Positions 8,127 through 18,910 of a stretch of 32,725 nt of DNA are shown piece after piece (position 1 is the stretch's first letter; each line of letters begins with the position of its first letter). The stretch is taken from NCBI GenBank assembly GCA_017436915.1, contig JAFSCE010000015.1, forward strand, positions 1 to 32,725. The letters are read 5' to 3'. Made by a program: the position numbers and the translations under genes. The notes under the pieces were generated by a model that saw only the letters and a program-made list of their open reading frames with translations, did no database searches and was not told the origin of the DNA. The DNA is from Clostridia bacterium (GTDB lineage Bacteria; Bacillota; Clostridia; Oscillospirales; Acutalibacteraceae).

Positions 8127-9431
8127 ATGCCGAAAAATGAGGATAACCGTACTGTCTGCTGCTCCTTTTGCGGAAAAGCACAAGACGAGGTCTACCGTCT
8201 GATCGCCGGCCCCGGCGTGTATATCTGCAACGAGTGTGTGGAATTGTGCAGCGATATTTTGGAGGATGGCACCCATTTTTCCAAAAAACGCGCACAAGAT
8301 GGGGAAGGTTCCTTTGTGTTGCCGACACCTAAAGAGATCAAGAAGTCGCTGGATGAGTACGTCATCGGTCAGGATGCCGCAAAGGTTGCTTTATCGGTTG
8401 CTGTGTACAACCATTACAAACGCATCTATTGTGGCGACGATCTGGACATCGAGATCGGCAAGAGTAACGTGCTGTTGCTCGGCCCGACCGGCGTCGGTAA
8501 AACAGCATTGGCGCAGACGCTTGCCAAAACGCTTAACGTACCGTTTGCCATTGCAGATGCGACGACGTTGACCGAGGCCGGTTACGTTGGCGAAGACGTG
8601 GAGAATATCCTGCTTCGTTTGATTCAAGCGGCAGAGGGGAACGTGGAGCGAGCTGAACGCGGTATCATCTACGTAGATGAGATCGATAAGATCGCGCGTC
8701 GCAGCGAGAATCCCTCCATTACCCGTGACGTCAGCGGTGAGGGCGTACAACAGGCGCTTCTTAAAATTCTGGAAGGAACCGTTTCCAACGTTCCTCCGAA
8801 CGGCGGTCGAAAACATCCGCAGCAGGAGTTTATCCAGATCGATACCAGCAACATTCTCTTTATTCTGGGCGGTGCGTTTGACGGTATTGAAAAGACTGTT
8901 GAAAAACGCATTTCCTCCGGTGCGATGGGCTTCGGCAACGAAGTAAAATCCAAAAAGGATATGGAGCAGGGCGAAATGTATCGCCAAGTTGTGCCGCAGG
9001 ATCTGGTCAAGTTCGGTTTGATCCCCGAACTGGTGGGCCGCATGCCGGTTATTACGGCACTTCAACCGTTAGACGTTGATGCACTCGTTAAAATTTTGAG
9101 CAAACCGAAAAACGCGCTTTTAAAGCAGTATACCGGTTTGTTTAAGCTGGACGATGTTGAACTGGAATTTGCGCCGGATGCGCTGAAAGCCGTGGCAGAA
9201 AAGACGTTGCAGCGCAATACGGGTGCCAGGGGACTTCGTTCTGTTATGGAGGAAGTCTTAACCAACCTCATGTTTGAGGTGCCGTCTGATCCTACGGTGG
9301 AGAAAGTCGTTATCACCCGTGCCTGTATTGAAGATAATGCGTCTCCCGAGTTCATTAAAAACCCCGATAGAAAGCCGACCCGTATTAAGACACCCGGTAA
9401 AAAATCGGTGCGTCGTAAAGTGACGGCATAA
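8127..9431 (+). CDS. clpX: ATP-dependent Clp protease ATP-binding subunit ClpX
   Basis: AAA+ unfoldase that feeds substrates into ClpP. The 434-residue product starts with a C4 zinc-binding domain (Cys12, Cys15, Cys34, Cys37). This is followed by Walker A GPTGVGKT (119-126), pore loop GYVG (152-155) and Walker B IIYVDEID (180-187). A ClpP-docking loop of the IGF type appears as [12 protein letters not shown], with Met-Gly-Phe in place of the usual Ile-Gly-Phe. The sensor region LVGRMPVI is present. It follows clpP by three bases and certainly shares its transcript. A strong hairpin follows at 9448-9483. Confidence 0.97.
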   Translation: MPKNEDNRTVCCSFCGKAQDEVYRLIAGPGVYICNECVELCSDILEDGTHFSKKRAQDGEGSFVLPTPKEIKKSLDEYVIGQDAAKVALSVAVYNHYKRIYCGDDLDIEIGKSNVLLLGPTGVGKTALAQTLAKTLNVPFAIADATTLTEAGYVGEDVENILLRLIQAAEGNVERAERGIIYVDEIDKIARRSENPSITRDVSGEGVQQALLKILEGTVSNVPPNGGRKHPQQEFIQIDTSNILFILGGAFDGIEKTVEKRISSGAMGFGNEVKSKKDMEQGEMYRQVVPQDLVKFGLIPELVGRMPVITALQPLDVDALVKILSKPKNALLKQYTGLFKLDDVELEFAPDALKAVAEKTLQRNTGARGLRSVMEEVLTNLMFEVPSDPTVEKVVITRACIEDNASPEFIKNPDRKPTRIKTPGKKSVRRKVTA

Positions 9432-9447
9432 ATATCCGTTTTGAATC

Positions 9448-9483
9448 GTTGGCAGTCGGTTTTGCGACCGACTGCTGACTTTT
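9448..9483 (+). terminator. Terminator-like hairpin after clpX
   Basis: A stem of about 13 pairs: GTTGGCAGTCGGT (9448-9460) with ACCGACTGCTGAC (9467-9479), including two G-U pairs and a 6-base loop, followed by TTTT (9480-9483). The T-run is short, so termination may be partial and leave some lon transcription from the clpP promoter. Confidence 0.65.
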
Positions 9484-9503
9484 CCATATATACCCCGTTT
9501 CCC

Positions 9504-9525
9504 GACAACGCAAGCTTACGTTGTC
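9504..9525 (+). repeat. Near-perfect inverted repeat upstream of lon
   Basis: GACAACG (9504-9510) pairs with CGTTGTC (9519-9525). The centre AAGCTT is itself palindromic, so the 22-base element is symmetric except for one C/A mismatch. It lies 6 bases before the lon Shine-Dalgarno AGGAG (9532-9536), and CGTTTT follows. It could be an operator, a leader hairpin that affects lon translation, or a second weak terminator. Confidence 0.5.
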
Positions 9526-9545
9526 CGTTTTAGGAGTGAAAAACG

Positions 9546-11879
9546 ATGATGGCATTGCAAAAGCGGATCTCCCGCGTATCCACATTGCCGCTGCTTGCCT
9601 TGCGTGGTTTAGTGGTTTTTCCCAACACTACCGTTCAGTTTGAGGTGGGACGTGAAAAATCCGTTCAGGCCTTGCAGGAAGCTGTGAATACCGACCAATT
9701 AATTTTTTTGGTCACCCAACAGAATACAGCGGATGAAGATCCGGCACCCGAGGCCTTGTGCAAGACAGGCGTGGTCGTTCGGCTGCAACAAGTGTTGCGT
9801 ATGCCGTCTGATACGGTGCGTGTAAAGGTAGAAGCTTTATACCGCGCTCGCGTGCGTAGTTTTACACAGACTGAGCCGTTTATGGTTGCAGAGGTAAGAG
9901 AATGTGTGACACGCCCCATGGCAGATAAGGATGAGGAAACTGCCTTTTTCCGCAAATGCCGTGACTATTTCCATCAGTACATAGAACTGAGTCCCGAAGT
10001 TCCCGACAGCGCTGTCAGTGAACTGATGATGGTACGTGATAACGGCATTTTTGCTGATCGTATAGCGGATATTTTGCCCGCAACCGCGGAAAATAAGCAA
10101 AAGGTGCTTGATGCCTTATCGCTTGAAAAGCGCTTTGAAGAGTTGCTTCGCATCCTTGCTGACGAGGTGCGTATCGCCGAATTGGAGCGCGGTATTGAGC
10201 GTCAGGTGCAATCCGCCATTGATAAAAATCAACGCGATTATTATTTGCATGAGCAGATGCGTGTTATCGCCTCTGAACTTGGGGAAGAGGATGATCCTGC
10301 CGGTGAAGCGGACGAGCTGCGTGAAAAAATCAAAGCGCTCGCTCTTTCCTCTGAAATTGAAGAAAAGTTGCTCAAGGAATGCAACAAACTGGCAAAAATG
10401 CCGTTTGGCTCACATGAGGCAACAGTAGTGCGCAACTATTTAGATACTTGTTTGAATCTTCCGTGGCATACATACTCGGAAGAAATCCTGGATATTTCCC
10501 GCGCACAAGGTATCCTTGACCGCGATCATTACGGCTTGGAAAAGGTCAAAGAGCGCATCTTAGAGGTGCTTGCAGTTCGTAGCTTGACCGGCGGTACTAA
10601 GGGGCAGGTCATTTGTTTGGTTGGCCCTCCCGGTGTCGGTAAGACTTCCATTGCGCGGTCTATTGCCGAAGCACTTGGACGTGCCTACGTCCGTGTGTCA
10701 CTTGGTGGTGTACGTGATGAATCGGATATTCGCGGTCATCGCCGCACGTATATTGGTTCCATGCCCGGTCGAATCATCCGCGCGATTGAAAAGGCGAAGA
10801 CCTCTAACCCGCTTATCTTGCTGGATGAGATCGATAAATTGGGAAGCAGCTATAATGGTGATCCGTCCTCTGCCTTATTAGAGGTGTTGGATACCGAGCA
10901 AAACAATGCCTTTGTGGATCATTATTTGGAAATACCGTACGATCTTTCCAAAGTGCTGTTTATCACAACCGCTAATAATGCGGAAAATATCCCGGCACCT
11001 CTGTTTGACCGTATGGACGTGATCACACTGTCCAGCTACACAGCGGAAGAAAAATTCCATATTGCGCGCAATCACTTGATAAAAAAGCAACTGAAACAGA
11101 ACGGGTTGGATACTCGCCGATTACGTATCAGTGACGCGGCACTGCGCCTGATGATTGACGGTTACACTCGCGAGGGCGGTGTGCGAAATCTGGAGCGTTT
11201 GATCGCGAAAGTTTGCCGTAAGCGGGCACAGGAGCTCGTTTCACAAACGCCTTGCAAAGTGACCGTGAACGAGAAATCGGTAGCAGACTATTTAGGACCT
11301 CGCCGCTTTAAGGAAGAAACGCATACCAAAGTTGATGAGGTTGGTGTTGTTAACGGTCTTGCTTGGACGGCAGTCGGTGGGGAAACCATGCCTGTTGAAG
11401 TGGCTGTTTTGGATGGAAGCGGCAAGGTTGAACTTACCGGTTCACTCGGTGATGTGATGAAAGAATCTGCGAAAGCTGCAATTAGCTACGTGCGTTCCCG
11501 TGCAGATCGTTGGAACATTGCAGATGATTTTTACAAAACGAAAGACATCCATATCCACGTACCGGAAGGTGCCGTGCCGAAGGACGGTCCCTCTGCCGGT
11601 GTGACCATGGCAACGGCCATGGTATCGGCGTTAACGGGAATCCCGGTGCGCCACGACGTGGCAATGACGGGCGAGATCTCATTGCGCGGTAGAGTGTTGC
11701 CGATCGGTGGTCTTAAAGAAAAAACCATGGCGGCTTATCGTCATCACATGAAAACAGTGGTCATCCCGCAAGATAACGAGCCGGATCTGTCAGAGGTGGA
11801 TGAGGTGGTTAAAAACAACATTCGTTTTGTAACTGCTCGCACGATGGATACGGTCATTGAAACCGCACTGTTAATGTAA
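9546..11879 (+). CDS. lon: ATP-dependent protease Lon (LonA)
   Basis: Cytoplasmic AAA+ protease degrading misfolded and regulatory proteins. The 777-residue product has the N-terminal LON substrate domain (from [15 protein letters not shown], about 14-205), a coiled-coil linker, Walker A GPPGVGKT (360-367), Walker [10 protein letters not shown], and the C-terminal protease domain. That domain has the Ser-Lys dyad Ser683 in KDGPSAG and Lys726 in GGLKEKT. The length is normal for LonA. Tandem ATGs occur at 9546 and 9549 after AGGAG (9532-9536). ysxC follows after 21 bases, the conserved lon-ysxC pairing of Bacillota. Confidence 0.97.
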   Translation: MMALQKRISRVSTLPLLALRGLVVFPNTTVQFEVGREKSVQALQEAVNTDQLIFLVTQQNTADEDPAPEALCKTGVVVRLQQVLRMPSDTVRVKVEALYRARVRSFTQTEPFMVAEVRECVTRPMADKDEETAFFRKCRDYFHQYIELSPEVPDSAVSELMMVRDNGIFADRIADILPATAENKQKVLDALSLEKRFEELLRILADEVRIAELERGIERQVQSAIDKNQRDYYLHEQMRVIASELGEEDDPAGEADELREKIKALALSSEIEEKLLKECNKLAKMPFGSHEATVVRNYLDTCLNLPWHTYSEEILDISRAQGILDRDHYGLEKVKERILEVLAVRSLTGGTKGQVICLVGPPGVGKTSIARSIAEALGRAYVRVSLGGVRDESDIRGHRRTYIGSMPGRIIRAIEKAKTSNPLILLDEIDKLGSSYNGDPSSALLEVLDTEQNNAFVDHYLEIPYDLSKVLFITTANNAENIPAPLFDRMDVITLSSYTAEEKFHIARNHLIKKQLKQNGLDTRRLRISDAALRLMIDGYTREGGVRNLERLIAKVCRKRAQELVSQTPCKVTVNEKSVADYLGPRRFKEETHTKVDEVGVVNGLAWTAVGGETMPVEVAVLDGSGKVELTGSLGDVMKESAKAAISYVRSRADRWNIADDFYKTKDIHIHVPEGAVPKDGPSAGVTMATAMVSALTGIPVRHDVAMTGEISLRGRVLPIGGLKEKTMAAYRHHMKTVVIPQDNEPDLSEVDEVVKNNIRFVTARTMDTVIETALLM

Positions 11880-11900
11880 GAAGAAAGAGAGGGGATCGTT

Positions 11901-12488
11901 ATGAAAATCGAGTCGGCTGTTTTTGAAACCTCTGCCGGTGTTTCCGGTCAGTTGATTGCGTCTACTTTACCGGAAATTGCCTTTTCCGGTCGTTCCAACG
12001 TGGGCAAATCCTCTCTGATCAACAAACTTCTTAACCGTAAATCCTTAGCACGTACCAGTGCAACACCGGGTAAAACCGCCACTATCAATTTCTATAAACT
12101 GGATACGATGCGCTTAGTCGATCTTCCCGGATACGGCTATGCCAAACTGTCCAATGCGGAGAAACAGCGTTTTAGCCAAACGATCGAGCATTATTTTGAC
12201 GACGATCGCGATCTGCGACTGGTTCTGCAACTGATCGATATGCGCCATCCGCCGACCGCCAACGATTTCCAAATGTTGGAGTATTTGGTAGAGTGTGAAA
12301 TCCCGTTTGTGATTGTTTTAACTAAATCAGACAAACTGAACAAGACCGAACGCGAAAAACGAATGGAAGCGTTGCGCGAAGAACTTTCCGATTTTGACGG
12401 TGTACAATATGTTCCGTTTTCGGCAGTGAACGGCGAGGGTGTTGAAACTTTGCGCGCCATCTTGGATGAAGTAGCAAGCGAACCGTAA
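11901..12488 (+). CDS. ysxC: Ribosome biogenesis GTP-binding protein YsxC/EngB
   Basis: Essential TRAFAC-class GTPase of the EngB family needed for 50S subunit assembly. The 195-residue product has G1 GRSNVGKS (30-37), a switch I region ARTSATPGKTATINFY with the conserved threonines, G3 DLPGYGYAK and G4 TKSDK. This is the family's usual length. The start follows GAGAGGGGATCGTT and lies 21 bases after lon, so the two are co-transcribed. No clear terminator is seen after it before the DUF1540 promoter. Confidence 0.96.
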   Translation: MKIESAVFETSAGVSGQLIASTLPEIAFSGRSNVGKSSLINKLLNRKSLARTSATPGKTATINFYKLDTMRLVDLPGYGYAKLSNAEKQRFSQTIEHYFDDDRDLRLVLQLIDMRHPPTANDFQMLEYLVECEIPFVIVLTKSDKLNKTEREKRMEALREELSDFDGVQYVPFSAVNGEGVETLRAILDEVASEP

Positions 12489-12524
12489 ACCCTTCTTATT
12501 TTCTATCATTTCACTCCTTGTTTG

Positions 12525-12554
12525 TTGTGTATTATCCGTGCAACAGGATATACT
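12525..12554 (+). promoter_or_regulatory. Probable sigma-A promoter for the DUF1540 gene
   Basis: TTGTGT (12525-12530) and TATACT (12549-12554) are 18 bases apart. The -10 box is one mismatch from consensus, the -35 box two or more. The start codon lies about 30 bases downstream. Confidence 0.5.
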
Positions 12555-12583
12555 ATTAACGACTTCAAATAAAGGAGGGAGTT

Positions 12584-12760
12584 ATGATGGATATGAACAA
12601 CTGTCAGGCCAACAAGTCGATTCATTGCTCGGTGGAGCAGTGCCGTTACCATTGCGGTACCGATAACTACTGCTCGCTTAACGCCATTCAGGTGGGCACG
12701 CACGAGAAGGATCCCACCGTTTGCCAATGCGTTGATTGCCAGTCTTTTGAAAAGAAATAA
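12584..12760 (+). CDS. DUF1540 domain-containing small cysteine-rich protein
   Basis: A 58-residue protein with eight cysteines. The core HCSVEQCRYHCGTDNYCSLN, then IQVGTH and TVCQCVDCQSF, matches the DUF1540 pattern of paired CxxxC and CxxC cysteines, so metal binding (probably zinc) is likely. The function of the family is unknown. A strong Shine-Dalgarno AAAGGAGGG (12571-12579) precedes the tandem ATG at 12584/12587. The gene has its own promoter and a strong terminator, so it is an independent small transcription unit between ysxC and the convergent dap genes. Confidence 0.88.
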   Translation: MMDMNNCQANKSIHCSVEQCRYHCGTDNYCSLNAIQVGTHEKDPTVCQCVDCQSFEKK

Positions 12761-12769
12761 ATCCCGACA

Positions 12770-12804
12770 AAAAAGCCGTCACACTTAACGTGTGACGGCT
12801 TTTT
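12770..12804. terminator. Bidirectional terminator between DUF1540 gene and dapB
   Basis: GCCGTCACAC (12775-12784) and GTGTGACGGC (12790-12799) form a perfect 10-bp stem with a 5-base loop. It is flanked by five As on the left and five Ts on the right, so it can stop transcription on both strands, for the DUF1540 gene from the left and dapB from the right. Confidence 0.93.
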
Positions 12805-12813
12805 AATACTTGT

Positions 12814-13569
12814 TTAGCTCTCGGCAACTAACTCTTTCATGGTGTAATAGCCCGCCGATTTGCCGATTAAAAAGAGTGCGGCATTGATCGCACCGACGGC
12901 GAAGACACTCTTGGAGGTGGCGGAATGGGAGAGCGTGATACATTCGTCGTGACCGGCAAACAACACGTCGTGCTCGCCGACGATCGTGCCGCCACGGATC
13001 GAACTAAAACCGATCTCATGTGGCTCGCGTTTTTGACGAACCGCATGGCGGTCAAAGACGTATGTGGGGGAATAGGGAAGCCCTTCCTTAACGGCATCCC
13101 CCAACATAAGGGCTGTACCGGAGGGCGCGTCGATCTTCTGGTTGTGGTGTTTTTCAATGATCTCCACGTCGAACGACGTTCCTAATACAGATGCCGCTTT
13201 TTTCGCCAGTTCCGCGAGCAAGCTGATACCGAGTGACATATTGGCACTGGAAAAGATTGCCGTTTCGTTGGTTGCCTCTTGAATGGCTTGCAACTGGTTG
13301 TTGGAAAGACCGGTGGTGGCGATCACGATGGGAAGTTTATGTGCCTTTGCGTAAGCCAACACGCCGTCCAACATAGCGGGATGTGAAAAATCAACAATCA
13401 CGTCCGCTGCCACAGAGCACGCAGCGGGATCAGCAAAGACGGGGAAAGCAGACGACTCGGTGTTGATATCAAAGCCCGCAACGATCTCGCAGTCGGCACG
13501 CTCGGCGACACACTGTGTGATGGTTTTTCCCATTTTACCGTTACAACCGGAAAGAATGATACGAGTCAT
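12814..13569 (-). CDS. dapB: 4-hydroxy-tetrahydrodipicolinate reductase
   Basis: Reduces hydroxy-tetrahydrodipicolinate with NAD(P)H in the diaminopimelate/lysine pathway. The 251-residue product has the nucleotide-binding GCNGKMG (8-14) and the family signature EKHHNQKIDAPSG (139-151), with the catalytic His141 and Lys145. AAGGAG stands before the ATG on the minus strand. It is the last gene of the minus-strand unit asd-dapA-dapB, 11 bases after dapA, and ends at the bidirectional terminator. Confidence 0.97.
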   Translation of the reverse strand: MTRIILSGCNGKMGKTITQCVAERADCEIVAGFDINTESSAFPVFADPAACSVAADVIVDFSHPAMLDGVLAYAKAHKLPIVIATTGLSNNQLQAIQEATNETAIFSSANMSLGISLLAELAKKAASVLGTSFDVEIIEKHHNQKIDAPSGTALMLGDAVKEGLPYSPTYVFDRHAVRQKREPHEIGFSSIRGGTIVGEHDVLFAGHDECITLSHSATSKSVFAVGAINAALFLIGKSAGYYTMKELVAES

Positions 13570-13580
13570 AGTAAACTCCT

Positions 13581-14465
13581 TTAAATCAAGTGATAGCGTT
13601 TTAAGACGTCTGACATGTTTTGTTTCATGGCATCGGTCATGCTGTAAAGCGGTAAGCGACAGTCACCGACTGTCATGCCCATTTGATTCATCGCCTCTTT
13701 AACAGGGATTGGGTTAACGTCCATAAACAGCGCATTGGCGAGTTCCAGATATTTTAACTGTAACTGCAGCGATAATTGCACGTTTCCGTCAAACCACGCC
13801 TTGCAAATGTCGTGCGTCTCCTGCGGTACCACGTTCGACAGCACCGAAATAACGCCTTTTCCGCCAAGTGCCAGAATCGGCACAATTTGATCGTCGTTAC
13901 CGGAATAGATGGGGATGTCGCAAAGTGCGGCGATCTCAGCCGTTTCCGACATGTTGCCGTTTGCTTGCTTCAAGCCGACAATGTTTGGAATTTTGGCAAG
14001 CTCTGCGACCGTTTTCGGTTGCAAGTTCACGCCCGTGCGTGACGGCACGTTGTACAGAATGATCGGAAGATCCACCGAAGCGGCGATCTTGGTGTAATGC
14101 GCGATCAGACCGCGTTGTGAGCTTTTGTTGTAGTACGGGGTGACCAACAACAAACCGTCTGCACCCATGGCTTTCGCTTCACGGGACATATAGATACAGT
14201 GATCGGTGTTGTTGGAGCCGGTACCGGCGATCATCGGCACGCGACCGTTGGTTTGTTCAATAGCAACCTCGAACGCGTGCAGGTGCTCGCTATCTTCTAA
14301 TGTGGGGGCTTCTCCTGTGGTGCCGACGGAAATGATGGCATCCGTTCCGTGTGTGATCTGAAAATCGATCAGCTCACGGTACTTCTCGTAATTGATACGT
14401 CCGTCCCGCTCCATGGGGGTGACCAGTGCAACGCCTGCGCCGGTAAAGAGTACGGGTTTACTCAT
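13581..14465 (-). CDS. dapA: 4-hydroxy-tetrahydrodipicolinate synthase
   Basis: Condenses pyruvate with aspartate semialdehyde, the committed step toward diaminopimelate and lysine. The 294-residue TIM-barrel product has the Schiff-base lysine Lys166 in IVGLKQANG, the catalytic Tyr138 in ILYNVPSRTG, and the SVGTTGEAPTL loop (Thr49-Thr50). The ATG is preceded by AGGAGGG on the minus strand. It is placed between asd, which makes its substrate, and dapB, which uses its product. Confidence 0.97.
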   Translation of the reverse strand: MSKPVLFTGAGVALVTPMERDGRINYEKYRELIDFQITHGTDAIISVGTTGEAPTLEDSEHLHAFEVAIEQTNGRVPMIAGTGSNNTDHCIYMSREAKAMGADGLLLVTPYYNKSSQRGLIAHYTKIAASVDLPIILYNVPSRTGVNLQPKTVAELAKIPNIVGLKQANGNMSETAEIAALCDIPIYSGNDDQIVPILALGGKGVISVLSNVVPQETHDICKAWFDGNVQLSLQLQLKYLELANALFMDVNPIPVKEAMNQMGMTVGDCRLPLYSMTDAMKQNMSDVLKRYHLI

Positions 14466-14488
14466 GCACAGCCCTCCTGTTTATGATA

Positions 14489-15565
14489 TTAGTCCATATA
14501 TCCTTCTGCGCAGAGCAATTCAGCCAGTAGAACAGCACCGCCGGCGGCACCGCGCAAGGTATTATGGGATAAACCAACAAATTTGTAATCGTACTGCGTA
14601 TCTTCACGAAGACGGCCGAGAGAAACAGCCATGCCGCCCTCTAAACCGCGATGTAGATTGGCCTGCGGCATGTTATCCTCTTCAAAATAGTGCAAGAATT
14701 GCTTGGGAGCGCTGGGCAACTCAAGCTCCTGCGGACGGCCCTTAAAGGAGTTCCAGGTTTCGATGATCTCTTCCTTGGAGGGTTTGTTCTCGAAACTGCA
14801 GAACACCGCCGCAAAGTGACCGTCGGAGACCGGAACACGCAAGCACTGTGCCGTGATCTCGGGAGAGGTAGCGTTAACGATCACGCCGTTTTCAACCTTA
14901 CCCCAGATCTTGAGAGGTTCTTTCTCGGATTTTTCTTCCTCGCCGCCGATATAGGGGATCACGTTATCTACCATTTCGGGCCAACGCTCAAAGGTTTTGC
15001 CGGCGCCGGAGATTGCTTGATAGGTGCACACGAGCGATTTGGTAATACCCCACTTGGACAGCGGGAACAGAGCCGGCACGTAGCTTTGCAGCGAGCAGTT
15101 AGATTTGACGGCAATAAAGCCGCGCTTGGTACCAAGACGCTTGCGCTGAGAAGCGATAACTTCCATGTGAGAATCGTTAAGCTCGGGGATGATCATCGGA
15201 ACGTCCGCTGTGCCGCGATGTGCGCTGTTGTTGGAGACAACGGGGCACTCTGCTTTCGCATACGCTTCTTCCAATGCGCGGATCTGATCTTTCGGCATAT
15301 CCACAGCGCAGAATACGAAATCCGCTTTCTCGGCGACTTCTTCCACGTTTGCTGCGTCGTACACCATCATGTTTTCCAATTTTTCCGGCATAGGAACGGT
15401 CATAGCCCAGCGGCTGCCGATAGCTTCCTTATATGTTTTGCCGGCGGAACGAGGGCTTGCCGCGAGGACAGAAACCTCAAACCACGGATGATCTGCGAGC
15501 AAGGTCGCAAAACGCTGACCAACCATACCGGTGCAACCGATAATACCAACTTTGTACGTTTTCAT
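14489..15565 (-). CDS. asd: Aspartate-semialdehyde dehydrogenase (archaeal/fungal-type)
   Basis: NADP-dependent enzyme reducing aspartyl phosphate to aspartate semialdehyde, the branch point for lysine, threonine and methionine. The 358-residue product has the Rossmann motif GIIGCTGMVGQRF (8-20) and the catalytic cysteine Cys157 in VKSNCSLQSY. The AISGAGKTFERWPEM and PVSDGHFAAV segments are typical of the archaeal/fungal branch of the family (TIGR00978-like) rather than the E. coli-type enzyme. It is the first gene of the asd-dapA-dapB unit and has a near-consensus promoter (15634-15662). No lysine riboswitch can fit in the leader of about 65 bases. Confidence 0.94.
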   Translation of the reverse strand: MKTYKVGIIGCTGMVGQRFATLLADHPWFEVSVLAASPRSAGKTYKEAIGSRWAMTVPMPEKLENMMVYDAANVEEVAEKADFVFCAVDMPKDQIRALEEAYAKAECPVVSNNSAHRGTADVPMIIPELNDSHMEVIASQRKRLGTKRGFIAVKSNCSLQSYVPALFPLSKWGITKSLVCTYQAISGAGKTFERWPEMVDNVIPYIGGEEEKSEKEPLKIWGKVENGVIVNATSPEITAQCLRVPVSDGHFAAVFCSFENKPSKEEIIETWNSFKGRPQELELPSAPKQFLHYFEEDNMPQANLHRGLEGGMAVSLGRLREDTQYDYKFVGLSHNTLRGAAGGAVLLAELLCAEGYMD

Positions 15566-15614
15566 ACGGAAAATCCTTTCTTTTTACCTGCTGTTTGGAA
15601 ATGAGTGATAAAAC

Positions 15615-15643
15615 TTGACTTTTTCCGGCTACTATTGTACCAT
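15615..15643 (+). promoter_or_regulatory. Probable sigma-A promoter for queA-tgt
   Basis: TTGACT (15615-15620) and TACCAT (15638-15643) are 17 bases apart; the -35 box has one mismatch and the -10 box two. It overlaps the oppositely directed asd promoter, and the two -10 boxes share bases 15638-15639. The queA start is about 40 bases beyond the -10 box. Confidence 0.55.
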
Positions 15644-15662
15644 TAAGTATCTGGTATGTCAA
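15634..15662 (-). promoter_or_regulatory. Sigma-A promoter for asd-dapA-dapB
   Basis: On the minus strand TTGACA (plus-strand 15657-15662) and TACAAT (plus-strand 15634-15639) are 17 bases apart: a perfect -35 box and a -10 box with one mismatch. It gives a 5' leader of about 60-65 bases before asd. Confidence 0.85.
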
Positions 15663-15683
15663 TAAATTCGGCGGAGAGAAACC

Positions 15684-17853
<2,170 letters not shown>

Positions 17854-17889
17854 AAATATGAATTTTTTTCGATTTTTTCCGGTTTTATA

Positions 17890-17918
17890 TTGCTATCAGC
17901 CACAAAATCCTGTATACT
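17890..17918 (+). promoter_or_regulatory. Sigma-A promoter for yajC
   Basis: TTGCTA (17890-17895) and TATACT (17913-17918) are 17 bases apart; the -10 box is one mismatch from consensus. The yajC start codon is about 31 bases further on. Confidence 0.65.
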
Positions 17919-17949
17919 GAAAAGGTATTATTTTAGGAGGTAATGAAGT

Positions 17950-18324
17950 ATGTTTGATTTGTATTCCTTGGCAGCCGATACAACTGCTGCTGCCGCTGGC
18001 GATGCGGCTGCTGCCGGTGGTCTTGGTGCCTTTATGCCCCTCATTATGATGGGTCTGTTGTTCGTGGTTATGTATTTCCTCATGATCCGTCCGCAGAAGA
18101 AAAAACAAAAAGAAGAGCAGAAAATGCGTGAGAGCATTCGTGTCGGTGATGAGATCACCACGATCGGCGGTATCCGCGGTCGTATTGTGAACATCAAAGA
18201 AGATGAGTTCGTTATCGAGACCGGTGCGGATCGCAACAAGATGGTCATCAAAAAGTGGGCATTGCAGAGCTGTGATACGGTTCACGATGCAAACGACGAC
18301 GATGACGACGATGACGATATCTAA
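17950..18324 (+). CDS. yajC: Preprotein translocase subunit YajC
   Basis: Small accessory subunit associated with the SecDF complex in the membrane. The 124-residue product has an alanine-rich N-terminus and one membrane segment (about residues 27-46). Then comes the family motif MIRPQKKKQKE, and a soluble domain with VGDEITTIGGIRGRIVNI. The last residues are eight consecutive aspartates (116-123), encoded by a GAC/GAT repeat at 18295-18318, an unusual acidic tail. The start follows TAGGAGG (17935-17941). Confidence 0.94.
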   Translation: MFDLYSLAADTTAAAAGDAAAAGGLGAFMPLIMMGLLFVVMYFLMIRPQKKKQKEEQKMRESIRVGDEITTIGGIRGRIVNIKEDEFVIETGADRNKMVIKKWALQSCDTVHDANDDDDDDDDI

Positions 18325-18407
18325 TCTTTACGCGTGACTCCGGTACTATTTCCCATTGCCACAGAATATAGGTATATTACCTGATATTCGTGTGGAGGGG
18401 AAAGTGT

Positions 18408-18806
18408 ATGGGCACTCGCAAAGAGGTTTCAACAGCAGCAAGAATTCTGCGTCCGCTTGGAATGGGACTCGGTGTCGGTGTGATCGTTTGTGCGGTTATC
18501 TTGTTGATTGCCGCCGCCATTATGACAACCGGAATTTTACCTACATCAATAGTAACTCCTGTCGCTCTCGCAGCGGCGGCAATCGGCGCATTTGCGAGCG
18601 GTTTTGTCGCGGCAAGACTGTCGCGTGAGCGTGGGCTTTTGTTCGGTGCAGGCGTTGGCTTGTTGCTGTTTTTACTTATCACGGTTGTCGGCATGGTTAC
18701 GTCGCAGGAGCTTCGCGGAACCATGATGTTGCTTAAAGCAGCACTGACAATCGGTTTGGGCGCGTTCGGCGGTGTGCTGGGCGTAAATGTTAAAACAAAA
18801 CGTTAA
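18408..18806 (+). CDS. TIGR04086 family membrane protein
   Basis: A 132-residue, very hydrophobic protein with four predicted membrane segments (about 17-40, 48-70, 77-98, 106-127) and a short basic N-terminus. The glycine- and alanine-rich helices, the ASGFVAARLSRERGLLFGAG stretch linking helices 2 and 3, and the position just after yajC match the uncharacterised TIGR04086 family of Bacillota. The function is unknown. The ATG at 18408 follows GGAGGGG (18394-18400); an upstream in-frame GTG at 18390 overlaps that site and is rejected. Confidence 0.75.
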   Translation: MGTRKEVSTAARILRPLGMGLGVGVIVCAVILLIAAAIMTTGILPTSIVTPVALAAAAIGAFASGFVAARLSRERGLLFGAGVGLLLFLLITVVGMVTSQELRGTMMLLKAALTIGLGAFGGVLGVNVKTKR

Positions 18807-18810
18807 CCAA

Positions 18811-18836
18811 AGCGGGACGGAGTTTTTCGTCCCGCT
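18811..18836 (+). terminator. Terminator-like hairpin after the TIGR04086 gene
   Basis: AGCGGGACG (18811-18819) and CGTCCCGCT (18828-18836) form a perfect 9-bp stem with an 8-base loop. The following sequence CTTGTT is only weakly T-rich, so termination may be incomplete. Confidence 0.6.
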
Positions 18837-18910
18837 CTTGTTAAGGTGATAGAGCATATCCGTTCTTTTTGAGGCATATAGTGTTTATGTGACAGAAAGG
18901 ACGGACGCGT

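Noticed and set aside
8391..9065. 224-residue minus-strand open frame opposite clpX
   Set aside because: Covers the AAA+ core of ClpX in antisense; no independent support.
14690..15604. 304-residue plus-strand open frame opposite asd
   Set aside because: It lies almost wholly antisense to the clearly identified asd gene, shows no known motif, and has no ribosome-binding site; a shadow frame.
15566..15633. Possible lysine riboswitch before asd
   Set aside because: The leader is only about 65 bases, far shorter than a lysine riboswitch, and no matching structure is visible.
17854..17889. A-T hairpin after tgt (AAAAAT/ATTTTT) as a terminator
   Set aside because: The stem is only six A-T pairs and would be unstable.
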